From JBKHYJ01 sp046565505 (lineage in GTDB: Bacteria; Acidobacteriota; Blastocatellia; UBA7656), in the NCBI GenBank assembly GCA_046565505.1, contig JBKHYJ010000074.1, forward strand, positions 1 to 64,000: 64,000 nt of DNA, given 5' to 3'. The first letter of the stretch is position 1. Each line of letters begins with the position of its first letter. Positions 42,610 through 51,378 of this stretch are shown here, piece by piece. A program made the translations under genes and the position numbers. The notes below the pieces were generated by a model that was not told the DNA's origin, did not search any database, and was given only the letters and a program-made list of their open reading frames with translations.

Positions 42610-44253
42610 ATGGAAACTCAGACTGCAACTACCAACCGACAACATTTTGAACAACTAGTTAGCGAATTGAGGGCCGTGGAAGAGAGACTGCGCCAGGGCG
42701 GCGGGGCTTCGCGCATCGCCAGGGAGCATAAGAAAGGCAAGCTCACTGCGCGGGAACGCATCGGCCTTCTCTTCGACGACGACTCTTACTTCCAGGAGAC
42801 TGGCCTGTTAATCGCCTACGACCGGTACGAGGGTCAGGCCCCGGCCGCCGGGGTCGTGACCGGCATAGGGCGGATTCACGGGCGCGAGGCGGTGGTCGTC
42901 GCCAACGACGCCACGGTCAAAGCGGGGTCATGGTGGCCCGAGACTGTGCGGAAGGTTCTGCGGCTTCAAGAGATCGCCATGCGCTGCCGCGCGCCGATCA
43001 TATACCTGGTGGACTCTGCCGGGGTCAACCTTCCCTACCAGAGCGGCGTCTTTCCAGGCCAGTATGGCGGCGGCAGAATCTTCTTCTACAATTCGGTGAT
43101 GCGCCGTTACCTGAAGGTGCCTCAACTGGCTGCCGTCATGGGGCCGTGCGTGGCGGGCGGCGCCTACCTGCCTGCTCTCTCCGACTTGATTGTTATGGTC
43201 GAGGGGACGTCTTTTATGGGGCTGGGCGGCCCGAACCTCGTCAAGGGCGCGGTCGGGCAGACGGTCGATAGCGAGACGCTCGGCGGCGCGCGCACGCATA
43301 ATGAGATTTCAGGCGTCGCCCATTACCGCGTGAAGGACGACCGCGAGTGCGTTGCCAGGCTGCGGGAATTCGTCACGGAACTCCCGCCCCCCCCTCCGCC
43401 GCGAGTTCAGATCAAGGAGCGGCGAGACCCCGCGCGGCCGCTGACTGATATTTACGACATAATGCCGGCCGACCACCGCCACCCCTACGAGATGCGCGAC
43501 ATCCTGGCCTGCCTCCTCGACGCAGGAGAGCTGGACGAGTTTCAAGCCGATTACGCGAAAGAGATGATCACGGGCCACGCGCGCATAGAAGGGATACCTG
43601 TAGGGATAATCGCCAATCAGAGGGGGCTGATCCGGGGGCCGGCCGGCAGGCCGCCGAAATTCGGCGGGATCATATACACGGACTCGGCCGAGAAGGTCGC
43701 CTACTTCATAGAGACTTGCAACCGCCACGGGACTCCCTTGCTCTTCCTTCAAGACGTTTCAGGCTTTATGGTCGGGACGGAGGCGGAGCACTCCGGCATA
43801 ATCCGCGCGGGCGCGCGCTTCGTAGAGGCGATGGCGACGGCCACCGTGCCTAAGATCGTACTGACCATGAACCATGCGTCAGGCGCGGGCTATTACGCGA
43901 TGGCCGGGCAGGGCTTCGACCCGGACTTCATATTCTCCTGGCCTACGGGGAGGATGGGGGTTATGGAAGGCGAGTCTGCCGTGATGGCCCTCTTCAGCAC
44001 GGAGCTCGACCGCCTTCGCCAAGAAGGCAGAGAGCCTGATGATAAATTGCTCGAAGAGATGAACAGTGTGCGCGTGAAGTATGAACAGGAGCTAGACGCG
44101 CGGTTCGCCGCCGCCAGGGGGTTCGTAGACGCGATTATCGCCCCCGAAGACACGCGCGCGGCCATAGAGCTTGCGCTGCGAACCGCGCTGAATAACCCCG
44201 GCCCGCATCTAGGAATTCCGGTTTTACCGCAGACCGCGCCGGACAACTTCTGA
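42610..44253 (+). CDS. Acyl-CoA carboxylase carboxyltransferase subunit (methylcrotonyl/propionyl type)
   Basis: This 547-residue protein has the two-part crotonase-like carboxyltransferase fold. Residues about 35-60 carry SRIAREHKKGKLTARERI, followed by LVDSAGVNLPYQSGVFPGQYGGGRIFF, GPCVAGGAYLPALSD and SFMGLGGPNLVKGA. In the second half come LIRGPAGRPPKFGGIIYTDSAEKVAYFIE and TMNHASGAGYYAMAG. It transfers carboxyl from carboxybiotin to an acyl-CoA; the motifs are closest to methylcrotonyl-CoA carboxylase beta subunit of leucine breakdown. The biotin-carboxylase alpha subunit is not in the window. The in-frame ATG at 42562 is less likely because homologues begin near 42610. Confidence 0.88.
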   Translation: METQTATTNRQHFEQLVSELRAVEERLRQGGGASRIAREHKKGKLTARERIGLLFDDDSYFQETGLLIAYDRYEGQAPAAGVVTGIGRIHGREAVVVANDATVKAGSWWPETVRKVLRLQEIAMRCRAPIIYLVDSAGVNLPYQSGVFPGQYGGGRIFFYNSVMRRYLKVPQLAAVMGPCVAGGAYLPALSDLIVMVEGTSFMGLGGPNLVKGAVGQTVDSETLGGARTHNEISGVAHYRVKDDRECVARLREFVTELPPPPPPRVQIKERRDPARPLTDIYDIMPADHRHPYEMRDILACLLDAGELDEFQADYAKEMITGHARIEGIPVGIIANQRGLIRGPAGRPPKFGGIIYTDSAEKVAYFIETCNRHGTPLLFLQDVSGFMVGTEAEHSGIIRAGARFVEAMATATVPKIVLTMNHASGAGYYAMAGQGFDPDFIFSWPTGRMGVMEGESAVMALFSTELDRLRQEGREPDDKLLEEMNSVRVKYEQELDARFAAARGFVDAIIAPEDTRAAIELALRTALNNPGPHLGIPVLPQTAPDNF

Positions 44254-44317
44254 TCGAGGGCCCGCGGCCGCCCGACGGGCCGGCCCGCGAAGCACTACTA
44301 CCTCAAAGGAGGACCGC

Positions 44318-45298
44318 ATGAAATTACGATTCTCACCAGTCAAGGCCGCGGCGCTCGTTTTTTTGCCCGCCGCGTTATTCGCCGTGAGTTGCACCACCGA
44401 GGGACCCGCGACGAACAGGAACGCCATTAACGCCAACAGCGCGAATAGCAACGCGGGGGCGAAAGCGCCCGGCGGAACGCCGGCCGACGCGACGCCGATG
44501 GGGGCGACCGCGCCCGGTTATTTCCAGGCAGGGCCGACCGGGAACGTCTCCCTGCGCTTCACGGACCCCGCAGACGGCGCGGCCCTCCAGGGCAATTCCG
44601 TCGCGCCGACCTTCACCGTGACAGGTTACCCCATCTACAAAGACGCGGAGCGCAATAAGGGGCAGCACATTCATGTCATCCTAGATAACGAGCCATACGA
44701 AGCGGATTATGATCCGGCGAAACCATTCAGCCCTGATAACGGCAAGTTCAACAACCTCGCGCCGGGCACGCACACTCTGCGCGCGTTCCCGGGCCGCGAG
44801 TGGCATGAGTCCATCAAACAGGCCGATGGCGCGTTCGACATGGTCGTCTTCAACGTGGGCAAAGCGACCGCCACGAACATAGACAAGAAGGCCCCGCTCC
44901 TGACCTACTCGCGCCCAAAGGGCGAGAACAGGTTCAAGGAGGACCCGCGCGGGCTCATGCTCGATTTCTACGTGAGCAACGCGAACATAGGCATCAACGA
45001 CTACAAGGTGAAGTACACGCTCAACGGCAAAGACAGCAGGGTTCTAACAAGCTGGCAGCCCGTGTGGTGGAAGTGGGAAGAGCTGGGGCCCGGCGATTAC
45101 ACGATACTGCTTGAGCTTCTGGACAAGGACAACAAGCCCGTCCCCTTTAAAGTCGGAAACATGGATTACAACCGCACCGAGCGGAAATTCAAGATACTCG
45201 CCGAAGGCGAACAGCCCAGCGCGCCCGATCATGGGCGCGCGGCGAATTCTAACGCCTTGGGGAATCGCAATGGCGCGGCCGCGAATGCCAACAGGTGA
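44318..45298 (+). CDS. Uncharacterised lipoprotein with asparagine-rich linkers
   Basis: This 326-residue protein has a signal peptide ending in a lipobox (FAVSC, cysteine near residue 27). Next come a low-complexity Asn/Ala linker (NRNAINANSANSNAGA), two beta-sandwich-like halves and a second Asn-rich tail. The first half includes GQHIHVILDNEPYEADYDPAKPF and GTHTLRAFPGREWHES, resembling domains that present small ligands or copper-binding histidines. The second repeats the GPGDYTILLELLDKDNKPV pattern. No enzyme motif is visible. RBS AAAGGAGG is excellent. It ends at a strong bidirectional terminator. Function unknown. Confidence 0.8.
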   Translation: MKLRFSPVKAAALVFLPAALFAVSCTTEGPATNRNAINANSANSNAGAKAPGGTPADATPMGATAPGYFQAGPTGNVSLRFTDPADGAALQGNSVAPTFTVTGYPIYKDAERNKGQHIHVILDNEPYEADYDPAKPFSPDNGKFNNLAPGTHTLRAFPGREWHESIKQADGAFDMVVFNVGKATATNIDKKAPLLTYSRPKGENRFKEDPRGLMLDFYVSNANIGINDYKVKYTLNGKDSRVLTSWQPVWWKWEELGPGDYTILLELLDKDNKPVPFKVGNMDYNRTERKFKILAEGEQPSAPDHGRAANSNALGNRNGAAANANR

Positions 45299-45345
45299 TG
45301 GGCGAAAGCCACGGCCCGGCCCATGTCAGGCCGCCCGACACGAGC

Positions 45346-45388
45346 AAGAAAAGCGGAGGCCCGCATGACGCGGGCCTCCGCTTTTCTT
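45346..45388. terminator. Bidirectional intrinsic terminator
   Basis: A perfect 19-bp stem (45346-45364 with 45370-45388) has a 5-nt loop and AAGAAAA/TTTTCTT ends. It serves the lipoprotein gene on one side and the M48 gene on the other. Confidence 0.9.
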
Positions 45389-45409
45389 AACTCCCCCGCG
45401 CGGGGTCGA

Positions 45410-46840
45410 TCAGTCGTTAAGCTCGACCGTCCGCACGATGTTTTGAAATACTCGCTGGTACGAGTTGTACTCGTCGCGCGGGGCGACCGCCACCATGTAA
45501 AACAAGTCGCCGCCGCGGAGCCTCGCCGTGTAAACGGTGATCACCTCGTTACGGCGCGTCACTTCGTTGAAGTTGTTCAAAACAACCGACAGCCCCTCGC
45601 GGTTCCCCACGTACTCGCGCCTGTAGCCGCCGGTCATTCGCAGGTTCCTGTTCCCCTGCGTCAGCTCGCTGATGTACTGGTCCGTCGCCTGCCGCAGGTT
45701 GGCCCCGTCAGCGCGAGTGACGCCCACCTGCACGCCGTGGGTGAAGACAAACTGGCCCTGGACCTGCCCATACGCGCCCTCCGGGACAAACGTGAGTTCG
45801 TTGTTGCCGCCTAGCTGTCGCCAATTGTCCGGCACCTGCAAGCGCAGCGCGTTCCCGGCCGAAACCGTGCGGTATCGTGAGGAAGGGTACTCGACGCGGC
45901 CTATCCGCCCCTCGTCGGGGTACCGGCCCTGGTCAGGGTAACGCGAATCCTGCGTGCTTCGCGGCGCGTTCCTCGCTATCTCTTCCATCGACCTGGCGCG
46001 CGGCAGGTCACGCAGACGCGCCTGGGCTATGGAAAACTGGTTCGTGTTGCGGATGGGGTTTTGCACTCGAAGCATAGCGGCTTCGCGGTTGATGGCCTCG
46101 AATCGATTTCCGGGATTTGGGTGGCTGCTGAGAAACTCGGGCCCCCCGTTGCCCCCGAGTCTTTCCAGTATGCGGAACATGTTGGCAAGCTCGCGCGGGT
46201 CATAACCTGCGCTCGCCATTATCTGCGCCCCCAGAGTGTCGGCCTGCCTTTCGTACTCGCGGCTGTATCTCAAGAACGCCGCGCTGATGCCCAACTGGCT
46301 CAGGCCGCCGACCACCTGGCCGACGCCGCCGCCGATGACCGCCCCGGCGATCTGGCCGAGTATCGAGCCCACCTGGTACTTCTGAGCTTTAGCGGCCTGC
46401 GCCGTGCCGTGGCGCAAGGCGGCGTGACTGATCTCATGCGCGATGACGCCCGCCAGTTGCGCCTCGTTCTGCGCCGTCTCGATCAGCCCGCGGTTCACGT
46501 AGGTGAATCCGCCAGGCAGCGCGAAAGCGTTAACGTCTCTCACGTCAACGACCGTGTAGGTGTATCGGAATTCAGGGTGGCGATACTCCGCGGGGATTGA
46601 CTCTGCGAGCCGGCTGCCGATCCTGTCTACGTACGACTGCACTTCCCCATCCTCTAGCCTGGGCAGTTGTCGCTCGACCTCCTGGGCCGCCTGCCGCCCC
46701 AGCTCCACGTCCTTGCTAACGTCGTACGGATTCTTCGGAGCTATCACCCTGGTCTGGGCCAGAGTCCCGATGGGCATTGCGAGCATCGATAGTAAGACCG
46801 TGATGCTCGCGCTCGCTCTAAAATTCCTTAGCTTTTTCAT
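45410..46840 (-). CDS. M48 family periplasmic metalloprotease (BepA/LoiP-like)
   Basis: This 476-residue exported protein has a signal peptide (about 1-28), a zinc metalloprotease domain with HEISHAALRHG (HExxH) and the downstream glutamate in SREYERQADTLGAQIM. A C-terminal domain of about 150 residues follows, separated by a proline- and arginine-rich linker. M48 proteases such as BepA and LoiP degrade misassembled outer-membrane proteins. There are no TPR repeats as in BepA. ATG 46840 follows GGAGG exactly; the frame runs ten residues further upstream without support. TATAAT at 46878-46873 may be the -10 box. Confidence 0.88.
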   Translation of the reverse strand: MKKLRNFRASASITVLLSMLAMPIGTLAQTRVIAPKNPYDVSKDVELGRQAAQEVERQLPRLEDGEVQSYVDRIGSRLAESIPAEYRHPEFRYTYTVVDVRDVNAFALPGGFTYVNRGLIETAQNEAQLAGVIAHEISHAALRHGTAQAAKAQKYQVGSILGQIAGAVIGGGVGQVVGGLSQLGISAAFLRYSREYERQADTLGAQIMASAGYDPRELANMFRILERLGGNGGPEFLSSHPNPGNRFEAINREAAMLRVQNPIRNTNQFSIAQARLRDLPRARSMEEIARNAPRSTQDSRYPDQGRYPDEGRIGRVEYPSSRYRTVSAGNALRLQVPDNWRQLGGNNELTFVPEGAYGQVQGQFVFTHGVQVGVTRADGANLRQATDQYISELTQGNRNLRMTGGYRREYVGNREGLSVVLNNFNEVTRRNEVITVYTARLRGGDLFYMVAVAPRDEYNSYQRVFQNIVRTVELND

Positions 46841-47001
46841 TTCATCCTCCGAGATAAACACTGATCTCATTCATTATAAGTGTTTGCAACGCCTATACCA
46901 TTCGATGAGATTCATGGCCCGCTAAAAACGTTGTAGCGCGCTGTTCATTGGCGTTCAAATAAGGCATTGCTCGGACCCGATGCAGACCGCCCTGCTTCAA
47001 C

Positions 47002-49761
47002 TTAGGGCCGTCTGGGCAAGCCTTGTAGTTCTTGCGCGTCGCCCGCCTTCAAGCGCGCGCGACCTTCGGCGCGCGCCTGACCGTCCGCGGGGTCCACGGG
47101 GTCTATGGTCGGAGGCTGAGCGTAACTTGATTTTGTATGCAGCTCGGCGCGGCAGAGGTCCAGAGGCTCCTTGCCAACGTCGAAGGTCTTCTTCCGCGTG
47201 CGCGGGCAGGCGGATGAGGCGATCAGGCCCGTGTCAGCGCAGACCTCTATGCTAACCGAGCCGCCGCCGGCTTCCGCTTCGTCAAGGTCATGCGGCGCGG
47301 CATCATCGAGCCCCGCGGCGAGCGCCAGGTCATCCTGCGAATGGTGAGAGCAAGCCGCAAGAGGCTCAGTCCCGGAGATGAAGATTTCCTCACGGCGCTC
47401 CGCGCATTCATCGCCGGCGACAAGCCCTGTGGTAGGGTCGATCTCTACTGTTGCGATCCCCCCAGGCCGCGCGAACGAGTTGCCGCCGAGCGCCGGGCGC
47501 ATGTCGATGGCCTGCCTGACGAAATCAGCCCACAACGGCAGCGCGGATTCGGATGCCTTCAGCCGCAAATCTCTGTTATCGTCGAACCCCACCCAGACCA
47601 CGCAGACGAGGTTCGGCGTGTAGCCGACGAACCACCCGTCGTTAGATGTCCCTGTCTTCCCCGCGACCGCCCCCTTGACGCCCATGTCTCTCAGCCTGGA
47701 CGCCGTGCCGGCATCAACGACCGATTGCATCATGTTCGTCATCAGGTAGGCCACCTGCGGCGAAAGCACGTGGGTCCCGGACGCGGGAACCCTTTCGCTG
47801 ATGTTGTTCTTACCGACTCCGACCACGCTCTTGATCGGGGATGGCCGCAAGGCGACCCCTTCGTTGGCGAACGCCGTATAAGCGCCCGCTAGCTCAAGCG
47901 GCGTCACCTCGCTCGTTCCCAGGGCCATCGAAGGGTAAGGGCGCGGTCTTTCCAGGCCGCACGCTTCGGCCATCTTCGCGATGTTTCCCAGGCCGACGCG
48001 CATAGCCAGGTCCACGGCCGGCACATTCATTGACCGCGCGAGCGCCTCGCGCAGCGTCACGTCGCGGTTCGTGAATCCGCCATGATAATTCGTCGGCTTG
48101 TATTCCGACCGCCCGCCATCGTAGGTGAATGTTTGCGGCGTATCTGAAATCAAGGTCGCCGCCGTGTATGACCTCGTGCCGAGTGCGCTCGCGTAGACGA
48201 AAGGCTTGAAGGTGGACCCCGGCTGCCGCCTCGCGTCTGTCGCGCGGTTCAACTGGCTGTCGTCATAGTTGCGGCCGCCGACCATCGCGAGCACTTCGCC
48301 CGTGTGTGCGTCGAGCGCCACGAGCGCGGCTTGCACCGGCTCGGGCGTGTCGCCCTTGCGCGTCGGGCGGCTGTAGAGCTTATCGAGCTTCGCGGCCTGC
48401 CTGGTCACAGCCTCGTGCGCGGCCCGCTGTAGGCGCGGGTCCATGGTTGTAAAGATTCGCTGCCTGGATATGGCGCCCTTATTCCCGAATCGCTCGTCCG
48501 CAAATCTCTGCGCGTAATCGATGAAGTAGCTGGAGCCATAATCATTCCCGACCTGACGTTTCTTGATCTGGAGAGGCTCTCTCTTCGCCGCTTCCGCCTG
48601 CTGCGGCGTGATGGACCCGGTTTCGACCATCTGGTCTAGCACCAGGTTCCGCCTTTCGGTGGCGCGCTCCTGGAACTGGTGCGCCGCGTACCGGTTCGGC
48701 GCGTGAATGAGGCCGGCAAGGAACGCGGACTCGGCCAGCGTCAAGTCTTTGATGTCTTTGTCGAAGTAGGCCTGCGCCGCCTGTGCGAACCCGTTGATGG
48801 CGAACGTCCCGGACTGTCCCAAATACACGTCGTTGCAATAGAGCGTGAAAATCTGCTCCTTCGACAGCCTGGATTCCAATATGACCGCCATCGCGGCCTC
48901 CTTGAGCTTGCGGCTGAAGGTGCGGTCGCTTGAGAGGAAGGCATTCTTGACGAGCTGCTGCGTCAGCGTCGAGCCGCCCTGGACGACCTCGCCCTGGTCC
49001 AGGTCGGCTTTCATGGCGCGCGCTATGCCTCGCCAGTCCACCCCATTGTGACTGAAGAAACGGCGGTCTTCGACGGCGAGGATGGCGTTACGCAAGGCCT
49101 CTGGAATATCCGCGAACTGCACGGCGATTTTTTTTCGCCGGTCGCCATCGCGAACGGAGGCGAGCAGCTCCCCTTCGATGTAGGCGGCCGGCAGCCGTTC
49201 GCCCGACCGCGCGCTCTTCAGGTCGGTCACGCGGCCACCCTCTATGCTGACGCGCACGGGGTTGAGTCCGAGTTGAACCGATGAAGTGCGCCCCGGATAG
49301 ATATCGACGGAGTTGCCCTCCACCATGAATGTCCCGCCGGGATTGTTCTCATCAGAATAGGACTTCTGCTGGTAGCCGGACGCATGCAGGTAAGCCGTCA
49401 GCTCATCAATCGGAAGGCGGTCGCCTACCGCCACTTTGAATGGCGAGCTGAAAATCCCGACCGAATTGTCGAAAGAGTTTCCCGCCAGCCGAGCGTCTAT
49501 CTCGGCGGCGAACGCCGAGTAATAATGTATAGTCACTACCGCGAGAGCCATCACCAGGACGCCTAGCACGAATAGAACTCTTGGCTGCACGAGTCGTGAA
49601 AAGAATTTCCTCGACCGCCTATGCGTGCGGCTGGCCTTTGATATGGGCGCGGCGGCCAAATAACGCTCCTCATCTTCAGCGAGCGCGGCCCGGTGTAGAA
49701 CAAAAGTGCGCCGTCGCTTTAAACCCTGACCGCGCCGGTTAACCTTGCTGGCAAGTTCCAT
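47002..49761 (-). CDS. Class A penicillin-binding protein (PBP1B-like)
   Basis: This 919-residue protein has an arginine-rich cytosolic tail and one membrane helix (about 55-75). A UB2H-like domain follows (about 95-190), then a GT51 glycosyltransferase with catalytic E231 (AVEDRRFF) and QGGSTLTQQ. The transpeptidase has S516-T-F-K519, SMN and KTGTSNDGWF. The C-terminal part carries two copies of a motif with TTGLVAGDEC and DTGLIASSAC, each ending in G-x-E-P-L-x-x-C. It polymerises and cross-links murein; the UB2H-like part suggests control by an outer-membrane lipoprotein, and CpoB is encoded in the same window. A sigma-54 promoter lies directly upstream, so transcription appears to be conditional. 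Confidence 0.9.
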   Translation of the reverse strand: MELASKVNRRGQGLKRRRTFVLHRAALAEDEERYLAAAPISKASRTHRRSRKFFSRLVQPRVLFVLGVLVMALAVVTIHYYSAFAAEIDARLAGNSFDNSVGIFSSPFKVAVGDRLPIDELTAYLHASGYQQKSYSDENNPGGTFMVEGNSVDIYPGRTSSVQLGLNPVRVSIEGGRVTDLKSARSGERLPAAYIEGELLASVRDGDRRKKIAVQFADIPEALRNAILAVEDRRFFSHNGVDWRGIARAMKADLDQGEVVQGGSTLTQQLVKNAFLSSDRTFSRKLKEAAMAVILESRLSKEQIFTLYCNDVYLGQSGTFAINGFAQAAQAYFDKDIKDLTLAESAFLAGLIHAPNRYAAHQFQERATERRNLVLDQMVETGSITPQQAEAAKREPLQIKKRQVGNDYGSSYFIDYAQRFADERFGNKGAISRQRIFTTMDPRLQRAAHEAVTRQAAKLDKLYSRPTRKGDTPEPVQAALVALDAHTGEVLAMVGGRNYDDSQLNRATDARRQPGSTFKPFVYASALGTRSYTAATLISDTPQTFTYDGGRSEYKPTNYHGGFTNRDVTLREALARSMNVPAVDLAMRVGLGNIAKMAEACGLERPRPYPSMALGTSEVTPLELAGAYTAFANEGVALRPSPIKSVVGVGKNNISERVPASGTHVLSPQVAYLMTNMMQSVVDAGTASRLRDMGVKGAVAGKTGTSNDGWFVGYTPNLVCVVWVGFDDNRDLRLKASESALPLWADFVRQAIDMRPALGGNSFARPGGIATVEIDPTTGLVAGDECAERREEIFISGTEPLAACSHHSQDDLALAAGLDDAAPHDLDEAEAGGGSVSIEVCADTGLIASSACPRTRKKTFDVGKEPLDLCRAELHTKSSYAQPPTIDPVDPADGQARAEGRARLKAGDAQELQGLPRRP

Positions 49762-49785
49762 AAGTTTCTTCCCGACCGCTATTGA

Positions 49786-49800
49786 GCAAGGCCGATGCCA
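49786..49800 (-). promoter_or_regulatory. Sigma-54 promoter of the class A PBP gene
   Basis: On the reverse strand TGGCATC, four bases, TTGC (49800 to 49786), with correct GG/GC spacing. The start near 49774 leaves a leader of about 12 bases holding GGGAAG, so promoter and start codon agree. The same core as at 41290 (GGCC spacer) is seen. Confidence 0.65.
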
Positions 49801-49849
49801 GCCGCGCAGGGGCCGCGCGCGGCGGCCTCAACTTCTTGGAATGAAAAGA

Positions 49850-49875
49850 GAAGCGTTAAGCCGATGAAGCGTTAA
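49850..49875. repeat. Tandem GAAGCGTTAA repeats, possible enhancer sites
   Basis: Two perfect 10-bp direct repeats (49850-49859 and 49866-49875), period 16, lie 50-75 bases upstream of the sigma-54 -24 box of the PBP gene. The spacing suits binding of an activator dimer, but the 16-bp phase is not a clean helical repeat. Confidence 0.45.
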
Positions 49876-50059
49876 AGGTAATTTCCGCGTCAGGGCTCGT
49901 GAACTCTTATCGTACAAGGCGGGGCTATCTAGGCTTTTCGCGCGAACGTCAAAGGCCGAGCCGGAGGCTCCGATTCTAGCCCGCTGTTACTGTGCGCGGC
50001 CCGCGTTTCATGCGTGCCCTATCGGCGAGAATAGATGGCGGCGGGCCGCGGACGTTGAG

Positions 50060-51166
50060 CTAGCGGTATATGTAGGAGTTGCTCTTCTTCTGGTCCCACT
50101 GGATGCTGTCGATGTTATCAGGGTCGGACCCGAATATCTCTTCGCTCAACTGATCCGTGCTCGTGCTCGGACTTATATTGACGTAGTATACGATCTTCCC
50201 GAGCGGGTCGTCTTCGTCCTCGCGGTCAACCTTCCTGATCTCAGTCGTGAGGTCCCTGCGTTCAAATATCTCTCTCAGGATTTCATCCGTTTCGTCAACC
50301 TTCCGCGTGGTCACCGTCAGTTCCATCGCGCGAAAGACCTGCGTCGGCTCGTAGTATTCAAGCACCCAGAGCATCACCAGAACGAACAGCGCGAGGATGA
50401 CCGCAAGCTCGACCCTGCCCACGCCCGTGGCCAGGCCGATGCCGAGGCTGATTAGCAGGATGGTTATCTCTTTGGGGTCGCGGATGTTCGTTCGGAACCG
50501 GACGAGCGACGCGGCGGCGAATATTCCGAAAGCGCGCGCGGCATTGTCAGCGACGATCATCATCAAAGCAGACGCCACGACCGCGAGCAGGATTTGCGTC
50601 TGCGCGACGTAAGGGTTGCGCTGAAGCACCGGCAGGTCTTTGCGCGGGCGGAACGCAAGCATCGCCGCGAGCAGCGCGGCGAGCGCCAGTTTCAGCGTCG
50701 TCCGGGCGACCACCGCGGGCAAGCCTTCATCCGCCGCCTCGGGACCCGAAAGGGGCCTTGAGCCGGTGAGCCACGGAAGCGGCCCCCCGTTCGGCTTGTC
50801 TGTCGCGGGGGCCGTCGTCGGCTGGTCTGGGGCGGGCGAAGCCGGCGCCTGCTTTGTTTGCGTCGCCGTCTGCGGCTGTGCCGTGGGGGCCGCCGGCCTG
50901 GAAACCAGCGCGTAAATCACGAGGGCCAGCAAGGCAATGCCGCCGAGCAGCGCCGCTATCAGCAGCCCGCGCTTATTCATCAGCCGTGAAGCGCCCGAAC
51001 CCTTTCGACTGCGCCCGCGAGAGTTCGCCCGCCTAACCGCTTCCTGTGCGCTGTCCCGGACGTGGCGATAGCGGCCGTCACCCCCGCGCCGCACGTCTCT
51101 CTCTTCGGGCATGTCGTAGTAGTCGTCCCCATCCGGCCTGTCAAACCTTTCCCTGCGGTTGCTCAT
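50060..51166 (-). CDS. DUF4956 family membrane protein
   Basis: This 368-residue protein has a strongly charged N-terminal tail (about residues 1-65, many Arg and Asp), one membrane helix and a proline/threonine-rich linker. Three or four further helices contain the DUF4956 core FGIFAAASLVRFRTNIRDPKEI. A C-terminal cytosolic domain follows (ELTVTTRKVDETDEILREIF). DUF4956 proteins are often encoded near VTC-like or polyphosphate-related genes, but their activity is unknown to me. ATG 51166 follows GTGGAGAG. The in-frame ATG at 51217 would overlap the -12 box of the sigma-54 promoter at 51214-51228, which supports the shorter form. Confidence 0.8.
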   Translation of the reverse strand: MSNRRERFDRPDGDDYYDMPEERDVRRGGDGRYRHVRDSAQEAVRRANSRGRSRKGSGASRLMNKRGLLIAALLGGIALLALVIYALVSRPAAPTAQPQTATQTKQAPASPAPDQPTTAPATDKPNGGPLPWLTGSRPLSGPEAADEGLPAVVARTTLKLALAALLAAMLAFRPRKDLPVLQRNPYVAQTQILLAVVASALMMIVADNAARAFGIFAAASLVRFRTNIRDPKEITILLISLGIGLATGVGRVELAVILALFVLVMLWVLEYYEPTQVFRAMELTVTTRKVDETDEILREIFERRDLTTEIRKVDREDEDDPLGKIVYYVNISPSTSTDQLSEEIFGSDPDNIDSIQWDQKKSNSYIYR

Positions 51167-51213
51167 AGAACTCTCCACTAAAGAAATCTCAGGATTGCGA
51201 TAAGTTGTTAATA

Positions 51214-51228
51214 GCAACCTCCGTGCCC
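51214..51228 (-). promoter_or_regulatory. Sigma-54 promoter of the DUF4956 gene
   Basis: On the reverse strand GGGCACG, four bases, TTGC (51228 to 51214). Only the first T of the consensus differs. The start near 51202 gives a 36-base leader that contains GGAG before ATG 51166. Confidence 0.6.
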
Positions 51229-51378
51229 GCTGCCGCGCAGGAGGGCCAGACTAATCACCGATCCCATTTTGCTCATAAAGAATTAAAGAGTTAACCGTGC
51301 AGGCTTTCAGGTGACGGCGCGAATTCAGGCTAAGGAATGGCTGATTTTGGTACTCCGCCGTGATTGAAAGGATGTCGC

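Noticed and set aside
49995..50050. CGCGGCCCGC and GCGGGCCGCG inverted repeat after the DUF4956 gene
   Set aside because: The loop is 36 bases and no T-run follows; probably chance in GC-rich DNA.
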